Positions 25,551 to 34,065 are shown, counted from the first letter of the stretch. The stretch: DNA of 64,000 nucleotides from Crenobacter oryzisoli (GCF_030385785.1 NZ_JAUEDK010000013.1:29094-93093); one strand, 5' to 3'. Numbers and translations: made by a program. Notes: generated from the letters alone by a model not told the origin.

Positions 25551-26248
25551 GCCGTCACCCTATTAATGTAGGCGGCCCGGCGTTCGTCGCTGAGTGCAAG
25601 CACATCGCGCTCGGTCCAGCCGTAAGCGCGTGCCAGTAGGTGGATGTCGTTCAGCAGTCGGCACGCGTGGGCATCGATTTCCTGCCATAGGTAGCCGGCG
25701 ATATCGAACGCGCCCGGCCATTCATGGCCACATTGCTCGCAGGAGAAATTCAGCACGATGTCGGCTGCACTGTCGGCTTCCGCCAGCACTGCTTCCATCT
25801 GGCCAATCTCTTCTGGAGTTAGGTCTCGTTCCGGCTGGTCGTGATCACTCATCACGCAGCGTCGCGCGAGGCAACGCACGGCGGATTCTAGATCGTGCTG
25901 CTTCAGGGCCAGCGCGAGATCCCGACTGTTAGGGGGACGCACCCGGATGCCATCCGCTTCGATGCAGGCGGGCGTGTGCTCACAACGCAAAGCCTCGCCG
26001 TCCAAGGCGAACTCCAGCCGGGTCGAGCATGCCGGACAATCGACATAGGCCGGCAAGCCGGGACCGAAGTTCTCGCAACGCAGAGCAAGCAAGGCTTGGT
26101 CTCGTGCGCCGATCGGCAGTTCCGCCAGTTGTTGCAATGTTTCACCGGGCCGCGCGGCAGCCATCAACAGCAAGGCGCGATCAAGGGGGTGCCGCTTCGC
26201 AGCCCGTTCCCACAACTCAAGCAATTGTTGCCGTGACAAGTGTGTCAT
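25547..26248 (-). CDS. T4-type baseplate hub assembly chaperone-like protein
   Basis: This is a 233-aa protein. The middle has a zinc-ribbon-like pair (VDCPACSTRLEF and, later, FSCEQCGHEW). The C-terminal part FDIAGYLWQEIDAHACRLLN, then DIHLLARAYGWTERDVLALS, ends in ERRAAYINRVTA. This tail is the typical signature of the T4 gp26/gp51-like baseplate hub chaperone family found in eCIS operons. Such proteins assist hub folding and are not necessarily in the mature particle. The start lies 66 nt after the tube gene. Confidence 0.75.
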   Translation of the reverse strand: MTHLSRQQLLELWERAAKRHPLDRALLLMAAARPGETLQQLAELPIGARDQALLALRCENFGPGLPAYVDCPACSTRLEFALDGEALRCEHTPACIEADGIRVRPPNSRDLALALKQHDLESAVRCLARRCVMSDHDQPERDLTPEEIGQMEAVLAEADSAADIVLNFSCEQCGHEWPGAFDIAGYLWQEIDAHACRLLNDIHLLARAYGWTERDVLALSDERRAAYINRVTA

Positions 26249-26314
26249 GGTGCCCCCGGTTATTCCTTGAGCAACACGTCAGCCTTATTGCAGTTCTAGC
26301 AATGACTGAGAAGT

Positions 26315-26839
26315 TCAGGCCGGCTCATTAAAGCTCGGTTCGCTGGGTTCGGTGACAGCGTAGTCACGCTCCCAGCCCTCGTTTTCGAGCTTGATGTGCT
26401 GAATGGCCACTGCGTTGGCATTGGCATCGAGGTCGGGCAGTGCTTGGTACTCGGACACCCAGCACCGATAGACCTTGTAGGCCAACACAAGCTGCCCCGC
26501 CTCGTTGTAGATTTCGATGATGATGTCCTTGCGAAAGTCCTTCAGCGAAACTTCCGCACCGAGACCGGCGCCGTAGTTCCATACCTTGTTGGCCCAGCGC
26601 TCGAACTCGATGTCGTGTGTGACTCCACGCTCTAGCGTGATGGCCTCGAACTTGGTACGGCCAGGTGACTTGCGCGAAGTGGACGGATCGCCACCTTCAC
26701 GATGCTCGACCGGTTCGGTCGTTCGCTTGAGCGCCCCCACCTTGCTGATGCCAGCGACGTAGCGGCCATCCCATTTGACTCGAAACTTGAAATTCTTGTA
26801 TGGGTCGAAACGCGTTGCATTGACGCTGAACATGGCCAT
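26315..26839 (-). CDS. Inner tube protein (gp19-like)
   Basis: This 174-aa protein starts MAMFSVNATRFDPYKNFKFR with AAGGAG 8 nt upstream. It fits the phage tail tube (gp19/Hcp-like) family used in eCIS: VKWDGRYVAGISKVGALKRT, then SPGRTKFEAITLERGVTHDI and the C-terminal VYRCWVSEYQALPDLDANAN followed by VAIQHIKLENEGWERD. This subunit stacks as hexamers and forms the conduit. Only one tube gene is obvious here, whereas PVC and Afp carry two. The sheath gene lies 12 nt upstream. Confidence 0.92.
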   Translation of the reverse strand: MAMFSVNATRFDPYKNFKFRVKWDGRYVAGISKVGALKRTTEPVEHREGGDPSTSRKSPGRTKFEAITLERGVTHDIEFERWANKVWNYGAGLGAEVSLKDFRKDIIIEIYNEAGQLVLAYKVYRCWVSEYQALPDLDANANAVAIQHIKLENEGWERDYAVTEPSEPSFNEPA

Positions 26840-26851
26840 GATGAACGCTCC

Positions 26852-28408
26852 TTAAACTTCGATTTGTCCCGCCATCTGCTGTAACTTGATGACCACGAAT
26901 TCGGCGGGTTTGAGTGGGGCGAAGCCGACGACAATATTGACGATGCCCTGGTTAATGTCGTTTTGCGTCGTGGTCTCGCGGTCGCACTTCACGAAATAGG
27001 CTTCGCGTGGCGACCTCCCCTGAAATGCTCCCTGGCGGAACAAGTTCTGCATGAACGCACCGAGGTTGAGGCGGATTTGCGCCCACAGCGGCTCGTCGTT
27101 GGGCTCGAACACCACCCATTGTGTGCCGCGGAACAGGCTTTCCTCAATGAACAGGGCCAGCCGCCGGACCGGCACATACTTCCATTCGTCCTGCAGGGAA
27201 TCCGCGCCGCGTAGCGTGCGCGCCCCCCACACGACACGACCGATTACCGAGAAAGCGCGCAGACAGTTCACGCCCAGGGGGTTGAGCTGACCGTTTTCGC
27301 CGTCGGTCAGCTTGACCGTCAATTCGGATACACCGCTGAGCGTGGCCTCGATGCCGGCGGGCGCTTTCCAGACACCGCGCTGACTGTCGGTGCGCGCATA
27401 GAGGCCGGCCACCGCACCGCAAGGCGCAAATTCGGCCAAGCGCCCCTCCTGCAATGGATCGGGGCAGCGCAGGCGCGGAAAATAGAGCGCCACATTCTTG
27501 TTGCGATCCAGCCCCCACGACAGGCCGTCGGGACCTTTACTCTGGTCAGTGATATCTGAGGGCGCATTCCAAGCAAGCAGCGGGTCAGCGATATAGAGTG
27601 CGCGGCGGGTACCGCAATACTCGGCTGCCGCAGTACGGGTCTGGGCGCCGATGTCCGTATCGAACGAGAACGGCGGGATACACAACAGATTGAACAGATC
27701 GACCTTTTCCAGCGCCCAGATACCAGACTTGGCCAACGTCAGGGCGGGGGCAGACACCTGCGCATCCGTGATGGTCGCGCCATTGTCTCCGTCGGAATTG
27801 AATGCAAAGAAACCGGGGATTAGCGGGTCATCTTTCGTCGCATCGGATGTGGCGGCGGGCCGCGCCGCGGGTGCCGGTGCAACTAGGCGAACGAGGTTCG
27901 ACTCCTGCTCCAGCACTTGGCCGACAAAGCGGGGATGTGCGGGCAACACCGATACATTGAGAAAGCGTTCGACCGCTCCGGTATCAGCATCACGCACCGT
28001 CAGGTTGAAGAGTTGCTCTGAGTCTTTCGGGACCTCGGGCCGAGTGTTGAGATCCACCCGCACCCTGAGCTTCGCGCCCCATTCGCCGAGTGACGCGGCC
28101 ACCAGCTGCAATGTGTCGGCGGCCCCCGTTGCTGGTTTTCCACCGTTGGCCACACGTACGATCAGCGCGTCGGAGCCCCCATTCTGAAAGAATTGGTTAA
28201 CCGCATACGAGAGCGGACTGTTGCGCCAAAGGCTGCCGAAGTTGCGTTCGAACTCGGCAAAACTCTGCACGCGCACCGGCGTGTCCAAGGGACCACGCAG
28301 CGTCGCTCCAATGAAAGCGGTGATGGAAGTTGCCACACCAGTGATGGTGCGCACACCGCTCGATATTTCTTCGATATAGACCCCAGGATAACTCAATGCT
28401 GATGGCAT
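26852..28408 (-). CDS. Contractile sheath protein
   Basis: This 518-aa protein has GGGAGA upstream of its start. The N-terminus LSYPGVYIEEISSGVRTITG followed by GVATSITAFIGATLRGPLDT is the classical eCIS/phage tail sheath opening. The C-terminal domain is equally clear (VWGARTLRGADSLQDEWKYV, PVRRLALFIEESLFRGTQWV, then FEPNDEPLWAQIRLNLGAFM and a terminal FAPLKPAEFVVIKLQQMAGQ). Sheath subunits wrap the tube and contract to drive the spike. A single sheath gene is present, whereas PVC and Afp have three, so this is the simpler layout. Confidence 0.95.
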   Translation of the reverse strand: MPSALSYPGVYIEEISSGVRTITGVATSITAFIGATLRGPLDTPVRVQSFAEFERNFGSLWRNSPLSYAVNQFFQNGGSDALIVRVANGGKPATGAADTLQLVAASLGEWGAKLRVRVDLNTRPEVPKDSEQLFNLTVRDADTGAVERFLNVSVLPAHPRFVGQVLEQESNLVRLVAPAPAARPAATSDATKDDPLIPGFFAFNSDGDNGATITDAQVSAPALTLAKSGIWALEKVDLFNLLCIPPFSFDTDIGAQTRTAAAEYCGTRRALYIADPLLAWNAPSDITDQSKGPDGLSWGLDRNKNVALYFPRLRCPDPLQEGRLAEFAPCGAVAGLYARTDSQRGVWKAPAGIEATLSGVSELTVKLTDGENGQLNPLGVNCLRAFSVIGRVVWGARTLRGADSLQDEWKYVPVRRLALFIEESLFRGTQWVVFEPNDEPLWAQIRLNLGAFMQNLFRQGAFQGRSPREAYFVKCDRETTTQNDINQGIVNIVVGFAPLKPAEFVVIKLQQMAGQIEV

Positions 28409-28434
28409 CTAATATTCTCCCGTTGCAAAGACGA

Positions 28435-28827
28435 TCAGGGGGTCGCGTCACGAGCGATGAAAATTTCGATCAGGCTATCCTTGGCGCTGTTATTGGTGAT
28501 TTTCAACTGGTTCGGGCTCACATCGAACAGGCCAACCGCGCCACCGGAAAAGAACTGCGGACCAAGCAGCTTGACTTGGGTATTCCCATCCTTTTGCCCA
28601 TCGCTCACCTTGAAGGTCAGATCGGCACCGTAGTAACTGGACTTAATCAGTAAAAGATGAATACCGCTGGCCGGCTCGGGCTGCAGCATGACGATCTTGT
28701 CCTTGTCGCCGGCCTTGATTGTCACCTCGATACGATCCGTCGCTTGTACTTCGTTTGGATTGGTCGTAACCGATACGGTTGGCCCGCCAGTCACCTGAAT
28801 CGACAAAGACCAGTTCACGAGTGCCAT
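28435..28827 (-). CDS. Unknown 130-aa protein, first gene of the eCIS operon
   Basis: This protein starts MALVNWSLSIQVTGGPTVSV with GGGAG about 8 nt upstream. It is predicted all-beta with no membrane segment or signal. A central part KIVMLQPEPASGIHLLLIKS and a tail KITNNSAKDSLIEIFIARDA are notable. I do not recognise the family. Its place directly before the sheath gene, 26 nt apart, suggests a structural or accessory particle protein such as a cap or decoration subunit. Evidence is positional only. Confidence 0.6.
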   Translation of the reverse strand: MALVNWSLSIQVTGGPTVSVTTNPNEVQATDRIEVTIKAGDKDKIVMLQPEPASGIHLLLIKSSYYGADLTFKVSDGQKDGNTQVKLLGPQFFSGGAVGLFDVSPNQLKITNNSAKDSLIEIFIARDATP

Positions 28828-29459
28828 GGGCAGGCTCCCATATTGATAATTATTTCTAATAGTAACGAGTGTTTATGCACTAGAAATGAGCAAACAAATG
28901 TCTGCCCTACGAATCTAAGTAGATAGCCAGCGTTATTGCAAGGTTTGATCTACGTCAATTTTATGAAATGCATTTTGCACCTCATGTAACCTTAGATGGT
29001 TTTATTAATCAACCTTTAACATAACGTTAAAAAAAGATAGCCATTCCTATTGTTAAACAGCGCCTTAATATGATCACCTGACAGTATCGAATTTTGACCA
29101 GATACTATTCGGTCTCATGCTCAAGCCAGATCTGGCTCGTAACCAGTTGGTGGCTTGGTCGTTTTAGTACGCTTCAATAGTCAATACGGTGTGCTGTTGA
29201 TCTGCTTTGACTTTCTAGACAGGGTTCAGCATTAGTTTTCGGCGTGTGCCGGGGGCGTCCATGTATGCCTAGTAAAGCAGAGGCAATTCACTACTGGCGC
29301 AGGACCTTATTACTCATATGGCATTATTTGTGACATGGTTTTAGTGGATTTTGCATGGGTTGATAGTTTGGCGTTACTGCACCGTTGTTACCCGGCAAGA
29401 ACGTGAAAGCATCCAGAGCCAGCCTGATGCAACATTATTGAATGTCCCCTCTGACCCAG
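28828..29459. other. AT-rich intergenic region containing the presumed eCIS operon promoter
   Basis: About 630 bp with markedly lower GC than the operon and no convincing gene. All 22 operon genes read away from it, so the main promoter should lie within the first ~150 bp upstream of 28827, but I see no strong sigma-70 pair on the minus strand. Its far end borders an IS6 element at 29460. Xenogeneic silencing by H-NS would suit such a sequence, and an H-NS gene is present at 52.0 kb (inference). Confidence 0.5.
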
Positions 29460-29503
29460 GGTACTGTCACGTTGGCAGCAGGGTTGGTGGCGTAAGAGGA
29501 GAG

Positions 29504-30245
29504 ATGAAGAAGAAAACTTCCCGTTGCTGCTGGCCTGAAACCGCCAACCCGATCTCATACAAGGGCTACCGTTTTCCAGCGGAGGCGATCAGCTACGCGG
29601 TGTGGCTGTATTACCGCTTTCCGCTGCGCCTGCGCATGGTCGAGGAAATGCTGGCCCGCCCGCGGCAGCGAGGCGACGTATGAAACCGTGAGGCGCTGGT
29701 CGGTAACCTTTGGCCTGGCGATTGCCAAACGCATTCGCAACACGACGCTGAGCCTGGACGACAAGTGGCACCTCGATGAAGTCGTGGTAACGATCAACGA
29801 CAAGAAGCGCTGGCTGTGGCGCGCGGTGGATCGGCACGGCGCCGCGCTCGATGTGCTGGTGCAGAGCCGGCGTGACAAGGCAGCGGCCAAACGACTGATG
29901 CGCAAGCTGCTCAAACGCCATGGGCGTCCGCGCGTGATCGTCACCGACAAGCTGCGCAGTTACGCGGCGGCCAACGACGAGTTGGGCTTGAAGGTGGAGC
30001 ACCGACAGCACAAGGGACTGAGTAACCTGGCAGAGAACCGCTATCAGCCCACGCGAGTGCGAGGGAAGGTCATGCGCCGCTTCAAGTCTGCGCGCCAGCT
30101 GCAGCGCTTCGCCTCGGTGCACGGGCAGGTTTCGAACCTATTCATGGGATGCCGTTACCATCGCGAGGCTTCGTGCCGACGACAGACTTACACCCAAGCC
30201 ATACTGGCTTGGGTAAGGGCTTCATGCGCCCGCTGGGCGGCATGA
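29504..30245 (+). pseudogene. IS6-family transposase, frameshifted (copy B)
   Basis: The N-terminal half, starting MKKKTSRCCWPETANPISYK, holds the helix-turn-helix. The C-terminal half has the DDE core (DDKWHLDEVVVTINDKKRWL, and D in VIVTDKLRSYAAAND). Around 29658-29664 the run GCCCGCCCGCGG contains one base too many: removing one C restores ARRGSEATYETVRRW across the junction. The rest is close to full-length, so the lesion looks recent. Confidence 0.8.
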
Positions 30246-30298
30246 TCCGGGCCAGCACTCGGGATTTTTCGACCGGTTCCCAGCAAGTTGACAATACC
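30170..30298. repeat. Right end of IS6 copy B, one arm of a 129-bp inverted repeat
   Basis: This segment is repeated in inverted orientation at 31927-32055, with only scattered differences. The two arms enclose 30299-31926, which carries a single gene on the minus strand. Confidence 0.8.
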
Positions 30299-30470
30299 GA
30301 CGGGACATATGGCTCAGCCACCGTTCAAACTCAGTCGCTTTCATCATCTCCCCCGTCGTGATGACCATCAATCTGAAAGATTAAATCGCTGAGGAGGCAA
30401 TTCCACACTTAACGGTGACATAGCCTAGAATTAACGTTGATATTTTACCGAGAAACCAGTCCGACTGGGC

Positions 30471-31688
30471 TTAATTTCGCGGCAGTGACCCATGGATCGT
30501 CAACTGACGTCCCGCGAAAATATTAATAATTTGCGCCCGGTGTGTTGAGCCTGTCGCGCGATCGACTTCGAGCAATTGACGAACAAAAGCAGCACCGCGA
30601 TCATTACCCACCTCTTCCGCACGTAGCCGGAACCACGCATCAAATAGCAACTTGTCGGCGGTGGCTTGGCCGAGAAGTTCGCGCATTTCCCAGAAAGCTC
30701 CGCCCCATATTTCCGCGCCATCCGCCATTGCAAATCCGATTCCGGCACGCAATTCATTGAAAGATCGATGCTTGCTCAGATTCCAGGTGGCCGCCGCATT
30801 TATTTGGGCGAATCTCGGATTGTTATTGAAGCTACAGGGGAAATAGGTGGCAAGACCAGACTCGATCCCGTAATACGCCCATAATTTCCCCTCTGGATCA
30901 CTCGGCACTCCGCCCTTTGAATACAAGACAGCGTGCATATATTCCCTAAACAAAACATCCGGAACGCTGCTATATTTTTTATCGATGACCAATTTTCTCC
31001 CAGCTGGGTCGTAGTAGGAAATCGCACCACTTGTCATAGTTTCTCGAATATCGAGTTGCACGTCACCCCCCTTTGCTTGATATCCAAGGTTCTGCAGATA
31101 AAGCTGAAATTTGCCGAATGCTGCCTCAAGCCTCCGACGCACTTCTGGTGTCAAGTTTGAGGAGGATGTAAAACCGAGCTTCTCCCCAATCTTGTCTACT
31201 CGGTCAGACAGTGATCTCACCTGTGTCGCAAGCTCCTTGCTTTCAGCAAGTTGCGTCCGCAGCTTGTCATACTCCGCATTAAGATTGTCTCCTTCTGTCT
31301 TGAGCTTGTCCGCGCGTTTCTGTGCCTGCACCAATCTGTCTGCGATCTCGGTCTGCGCTGTCTTTACCTGGCTCGTAAAATCAGAGTACGTCCTGATTCC
31401 AAGTACCCCAAGGACAAGAAGAAACACGGTAATCGGGATGCCCACCAGGAATGCGAGCATCTTTGCCCATTCAAAGAGTCTAGCTGCGATGGCCTCGGTA
31501 ACTTCGACTTCGATCACCTTATTATCTTTATAGGTTTCTTTTAAGACGTCCCGCACTTGATCCTTAACGACCGCCCCCATCAGATCTCTAATTGCAAAAA
31601 AAGCCGGATCCAGCGGCCCGCCGCAATCACTGCAGAATCGCTTTCCATCGGGGTTTTGTGCTTTGCATTGACTACACTGGGTTACCAC
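30471..31688 (-). CDS. Zinc-ribbon, membrane-anchored coiled-coil protein with a degenerate gluzincin-like domain
   Basis: This 405-aa protein has a GTG start at 31688 with AGGGG upstream. Residues 5-22 form a zinc ribbon (C5xxC8 ... C19xxC22: CSQC and CSDC). Residues ~77-98 are one transmembrane helix (LAFLVGIPITVFLLVLGVLG), and ~105-170 are a coiled coil. The C-terminal domain has VLFREYMHAVL at ~246-256, resembling HEXXH but with Arg in place of the first His, followed by GIESGLATYF with the Glu (E276) where a gluzincin third ligand would sit. It therefore looks like an inactive or divergent metallopeptidase fold. Codon composition is less GC-rich than its neighbours. It is alone between two inverted IS6 ends, so horizontal acquisition is likely. 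No named family is recognised. Confidence 0.7.
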   Translation of the reverse strand: MVTQCSQCKAQNPDGKRFCSDCGGPLDPAFFAIRDLMGAVVKDQVRDVLKETYKDNKVIEVEVTEAIAARLFEWAKMLAFLVGIPITVFLLVLGVLGIRTYSDFTSQVKTAQTEIADRLVQAQKRADKLKTEGDNLNAEYDKLRTQLAESKELATQVRSLSDRVDKIGEKLGFTSSSNLTPEVRRRLEAAFGKFQLYLQNLGYQAKGGDVQLDIRETMTSGAISYYDPAGRKLVIDKKYSSVPDVLFREYMHAVLYSKGGVPSDPEGKLWAYYGIESGLATYFPCSFNNNPRFAQINAAATWNLSKHRSFNELRAGIGFAMADGAEIWGGAFWEMRELLGQATADKLLFDAWFRLRAEEVGNDRGAAFVRQLLEVDRATGSTHRAQIINIFAGRQLTIHGSLPRN

Positions 31689-31926
31689 GGTGCATCCCCT
31701 AGCTCAACGATTCAGGACCCAATTTGCGGACAGAAATTACCGACATGTCCGCCCGACGTGTCTACAATCTGGATGCGAGCGGGCCGTCCAGCGGCACTTG
31801 CTGCAACTTACTAACATTTCAGAAAGTAAATTCACTAACCGCTTTGGCTGAATGCTTGATTCTACATGCGCACACAGCGCGATAATTGAATCTACAAACG
31901 AGAAGATTAGTAACAGTGTAGGCAAT

Positions 31927-32055
31927 GGTATTGTCAACTTGCTGGGAACCGGTCGAAAAATCCCGAGTGCTGGCCCGGATCATGCCGCCCAGCGGGCGCA
32001 TGAAGCCCTTACCCAAGCCAGTATGGCTTGGGTGTAAGTCTGTCGTCGGCACGAA
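31927..32055. repeat. Isolated inverted copy of the IS6 right end
   Basis: 129 bp, the inverted partner of 30170-30298, starting GGTATTGTCAACTTGCTGGG. It is truncated exactly where another IS6 left end begins (GGTACTGTCAACTTG at 32056), suggesting that a later IS6 insertion deleted the rest of this element. Confidence 0.8.
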
Positions 32056-32350
32056 GGTACTGTCAACTTGTTGATCTGGGCGGGCCTGCAGGAAAATGGC
32101 GGTCATGAAACCGTCCATGACCAACGCCCTCTCTTACGCCGGCTACCGATTCCCTCCCGAAGTGATCAGCTACGCGGTGTGGCTGTACTACCGCTTCCCT
32201 CTGAGCCTGCGCATGGTGGAGGAGTTGCTGGCGGCACGCGGCATTGCGCTGACCTACGAGACGGTGCGGCGCTGGGCGATGAAGTTTGGTTTGGGCTTCG
32301 CCAGGCGGATCCGGGACACGGCTCTGGCGCGAGGGGACAAGTGGCACCTC
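32056..32350 (+). mobile_element. Truncated IS6-family element (copy C), left part only
   Basis: The left terminal repeat GGTACTGTCAACTTG starts at 32056. Homology to copy B runs through the transposase N-terminal region up to GACAAGTGGCACCTC, ending at 32350. After that base the sequence switches abruptly to a UmuC-like coding segment. Confidence 0.75.
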
Positions 32351-32650
32351 ACCCAGGCCGCCCTCGCCTGCCTGCAGAGGATCTACCGGCATGGCTACCG
32401 CTACCAAAAGGCCGGCGTCACGCTGATGGAGGTCGGCGACCGGCACGTCCAGCAGCAGGACCTGTTCGCCATCCCACCGGACCCGCGCCGCGCCGGCCTG
32501 ATGGCCGCGATGGACCGGATCAACCGCCACTACGGCCGCGGCACGCTGCGCACCGGCGCCGAGGAGCTGACCGCGGACTGGCAGATGCGCCAGGACCAAC
32601 GCTCGCCGCGCTACGCCACGGACTGGCGGGAGTTGCTGGTCATTCGCTGA
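32096..32650 (+). pseudogene. Chimeric frame: IS6 transposase N-terminus joined to UmuC C-terminus
   Basis: A single 184-aa open frame. Residues 1 to ~84 are an IS6 transposase N-terminus (YAGYRFPPEVISYAVWLYYR, then TYETVRRWAMKFGLGFARRI). From ~86 it becomes the C-terminal end of a Y-family polymerase V subunit UmuC: LQRIYRHGYRYQKAGVTLME, then QQQDLFAIPPDPRRAGLMAA, INRHYGRGTLRTGAEEL and RQDQRSPRYATDWRELLVIR. The polymerase palm and fingers are gone and the transposase lacks its DDE residues, so neither activity can remain. A stable fusion peptide could still be made because the junction is in frame. The remainder of umuC is not in this window. Confidence 0.75.
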
Positions 32651-32697
32651 GGATCGCGGGACACAGCAGACGCTCGCCGCGTACCGCGCGTAGCGTG

Positions 32698-32723
32698 ACA
32701 ACGCCCGCGGTTTCGGGCGTTGT
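32698..32723. terminator. Bidirectional hairpin terminator
   Basis: ACAACGCCCG-CGGTTT-CGGGCGTTGT forms a perfect 10-bp stem between the UmuC tail (plus strand) and higA (minus strand), which converge here. It fits an intrinsic terminator although the T-tract is short. Confidence 0.6.
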
Positions 32724-32743
32724 CCATGGCTGGCGATGGCCGG

Positions 32744-33028
32744 CTAGGCCGCCAGCGGGATCAGCTCAGTCAAATCGGTCGCGCTGGCGGCGACCTCCAG
32801 GTCGTAGTCGGTCTGCAGTGCCATCCAGAATTGCGCGGTGGTGCCGAGCACGCGGGACAGCCGCAGGGCCGTGTCCGCGGTGATGGCGCGCTGGCCGTGG
32901 ACGATCTCGTTGATCCGGCGCGGCGGCACATGCATGGCGCGCGCCAACGCGTTCTGGCTGAGGCGCAACGGAACGAGAAACTCTTCGTTGAGCACCTCGC
33001 CCGGGTGAATGTTCGGTAGCTTGTCCAT
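32744..33028 (-). CDS. higA: HigA-type antitoxin
   Basis: This 94-aa protein starts MDKLPNIHPGEVLNEEFLVP, the standard opening of HigA/VapI-type HTH antitoxins. The helix-turn-helix is LSQNALARAMHVPPRRINEI, followed by VHGQRAITADTALRLSRVLG and FWMALQTDYDLEVAA. HigA neutralises the HigB mRNA interferase and represses its own operon. The toxin gene lies just upstream but carries a frameshift, so this antitoxin may now be an orphan. A truncated second copy lies at 42.6-42.8 kb. Confidence 0.85.
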   Translation of the reverse strand: MDKLPNIHPGEVLNEEFLVPLRLSQNALARAMHVPPRRINEIVHGQRAITADTALRLSRVLGTTAQFWMALQTDYDLEVAASATDLTELIPLAA

Positions 33029-33044
33029 GGTCTGTTCCTCTGCT

Positions 33045-33328
33045 TCAGTGGTCATCGACGATTTCCACGTCGTAAGCGTTGCCGTCTCTCCAGCGGAAAC
33101 ACACGCGCCATTGGTCATTGAGCGGATGCTGTGCTGTCCGGCCCGATCTCCCTTGAGCGCCTCGAGGCGATTGGCCGGCGGGATACGGAGGTCAGCCAGT
33201 TCGTGCGCCGCATTGAGCATCCTGAGCTTCATGCGCGCTTTGCGCTGGATGTCGGCGGGAAGGCGAAGGGACATCGTCCCTGACCAAATCTTTGCCGTTT
33301 CTTTATCGTTAAAGTCCTGAATCGCCAT
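33045..33328 (-). pseudogene. higB: HigB-type toxin, inactivated by a 1-nt deletion
   Basis: The start MAIQDFNDKETAKIWSG and the core NRLEALKGDRAGQHSIR are typical of the HigB/RelE family. At about 33121 the minus strand reads CGCTCAATGACC where the intact family sequence is CGCATCAATGACC; a HigB fragment at 44.3 kb in this same window preserves the longer form. Restoring the base gives INDQWRVCFRWRDGNAYDVE with a stop at 33045-33047. The frameshifted reading continues without a stop straight into higA, giving a 194-codon HigB(N-term)-HigA frame. The catalytic C-terminal strand is lost, so toxin activity is not expected. Confidence 0.8.
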
Positions 33329-33337
33329 GGCTCAAAC

Positions 33338-33362
33338 TATAACGCCTAACGACATATAACGC
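33338..33362 (-). promoter_or_regulatory. Direct repeats upstream of higBA, candidate HigA operator
   Basis: Two copies of TATAACGC at 33338-33345 and 33355-33362, 17 bp apart, just upstream of the higB start. HigA proteins autorepress by binding repeats overlapping the promoter; this assignment is by position. Confidence 0.45.
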
Positions 33363-33759
33363 AATGCGTCATAGATGATGGCGCGGTGCTGGAACGGCTT
33401 TACTGGGCACACGATTCACGGTGTGCCCGTTCCTTTACGAAGCCGCGAAAACCGCCGCGGTATTGAGGGCTACCTAGCAAGCAGCCATCCAGTGCATCCA
33501 CGCCCTCCTGCCAAGCGGCAAGGCGATGGCCAACCGGTTTAGGGTCGGCCTGAGACCGGCTGGCTAGCCGAGGGGGGAGCAGGTCGACCGGGTTCCCATT
33601 GTCCGACGTGGAACCGCCAGGCCGACATCTGGCCACCGCCACCACGGTGGAGTGGTGCTTATTTATTGCGCAACGCCGGCGAAGGCTGACGGGGCTTGGG
33701 TTTTCCGTGATGACGGAGGGGTTTTTCCACAGAAACTGTGGATGGCTTCCTTCCGCAAC

Positions 33760-34065
33760 CTGCTGTTCAACCGGCAGAAACAGGCCAGCGGCGAGCATGA
33801 GTTTGACCGGTTATGCATTACGCTGGGCATCGAGCATCGGCTAACCAAGCCGCGTCACCCGCAGACCAAAGGGATGGTCGAGCGCTTCAACGGCCGGATT
33901 AGCGATGTGCTGGCCACGCACCACTTCGAATCCGGCAAGGATTTGACCGATACGTTGGAGCGCTACGTAGGGCTCTATAACCAGCATCTGCCGCAACTGG
34001 CGCTCCAACATCGGACACCGATTCAGTCCATGAAGGATCCTGCAGCAGCACCGGCACTTGCTTGA
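33760..34065 (+). pseudogene. IS481-family transposase C-terminal fragment
   Basis: The reading NRQKQASGEHEFDRLC, then LGIEHRLTKPRHPQTKGMVE and RFNGRISDVL, is the C-terminal catalytic part of an IS481 transposase (the Glu of the DDE triad lies in GMVERFNGR). The N-terminal half is absent, and the end is cut at about 34040 after RTPIQSMK. It joins an oppositely oriented IS110 remnant. Confidence 0.75.

Larger units (their letters stand above)
29460..30298 (+). mobile_element. IS6-family element (copy B), 839 bp
   Basis: The left end begins GGTACTGTCACG at 29460; the right end, read outward-in, is GGTATTGTCAACTTGCTG ending at 30298. This size and end sequence fit an IS6-family element. The transposase inside has a frameshift. 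The right 129 bp reappear inverted at 31927-32055, so a second, mostly deleted copy once faced this one. Confidence 0.8.

Noticed and set aside
29351..29503. Upstream extension of the IS6 copy B transposase frame
   Set aside because: It crosses the element's left terminal repeat at 29460, so it cannot be part of the transposase.
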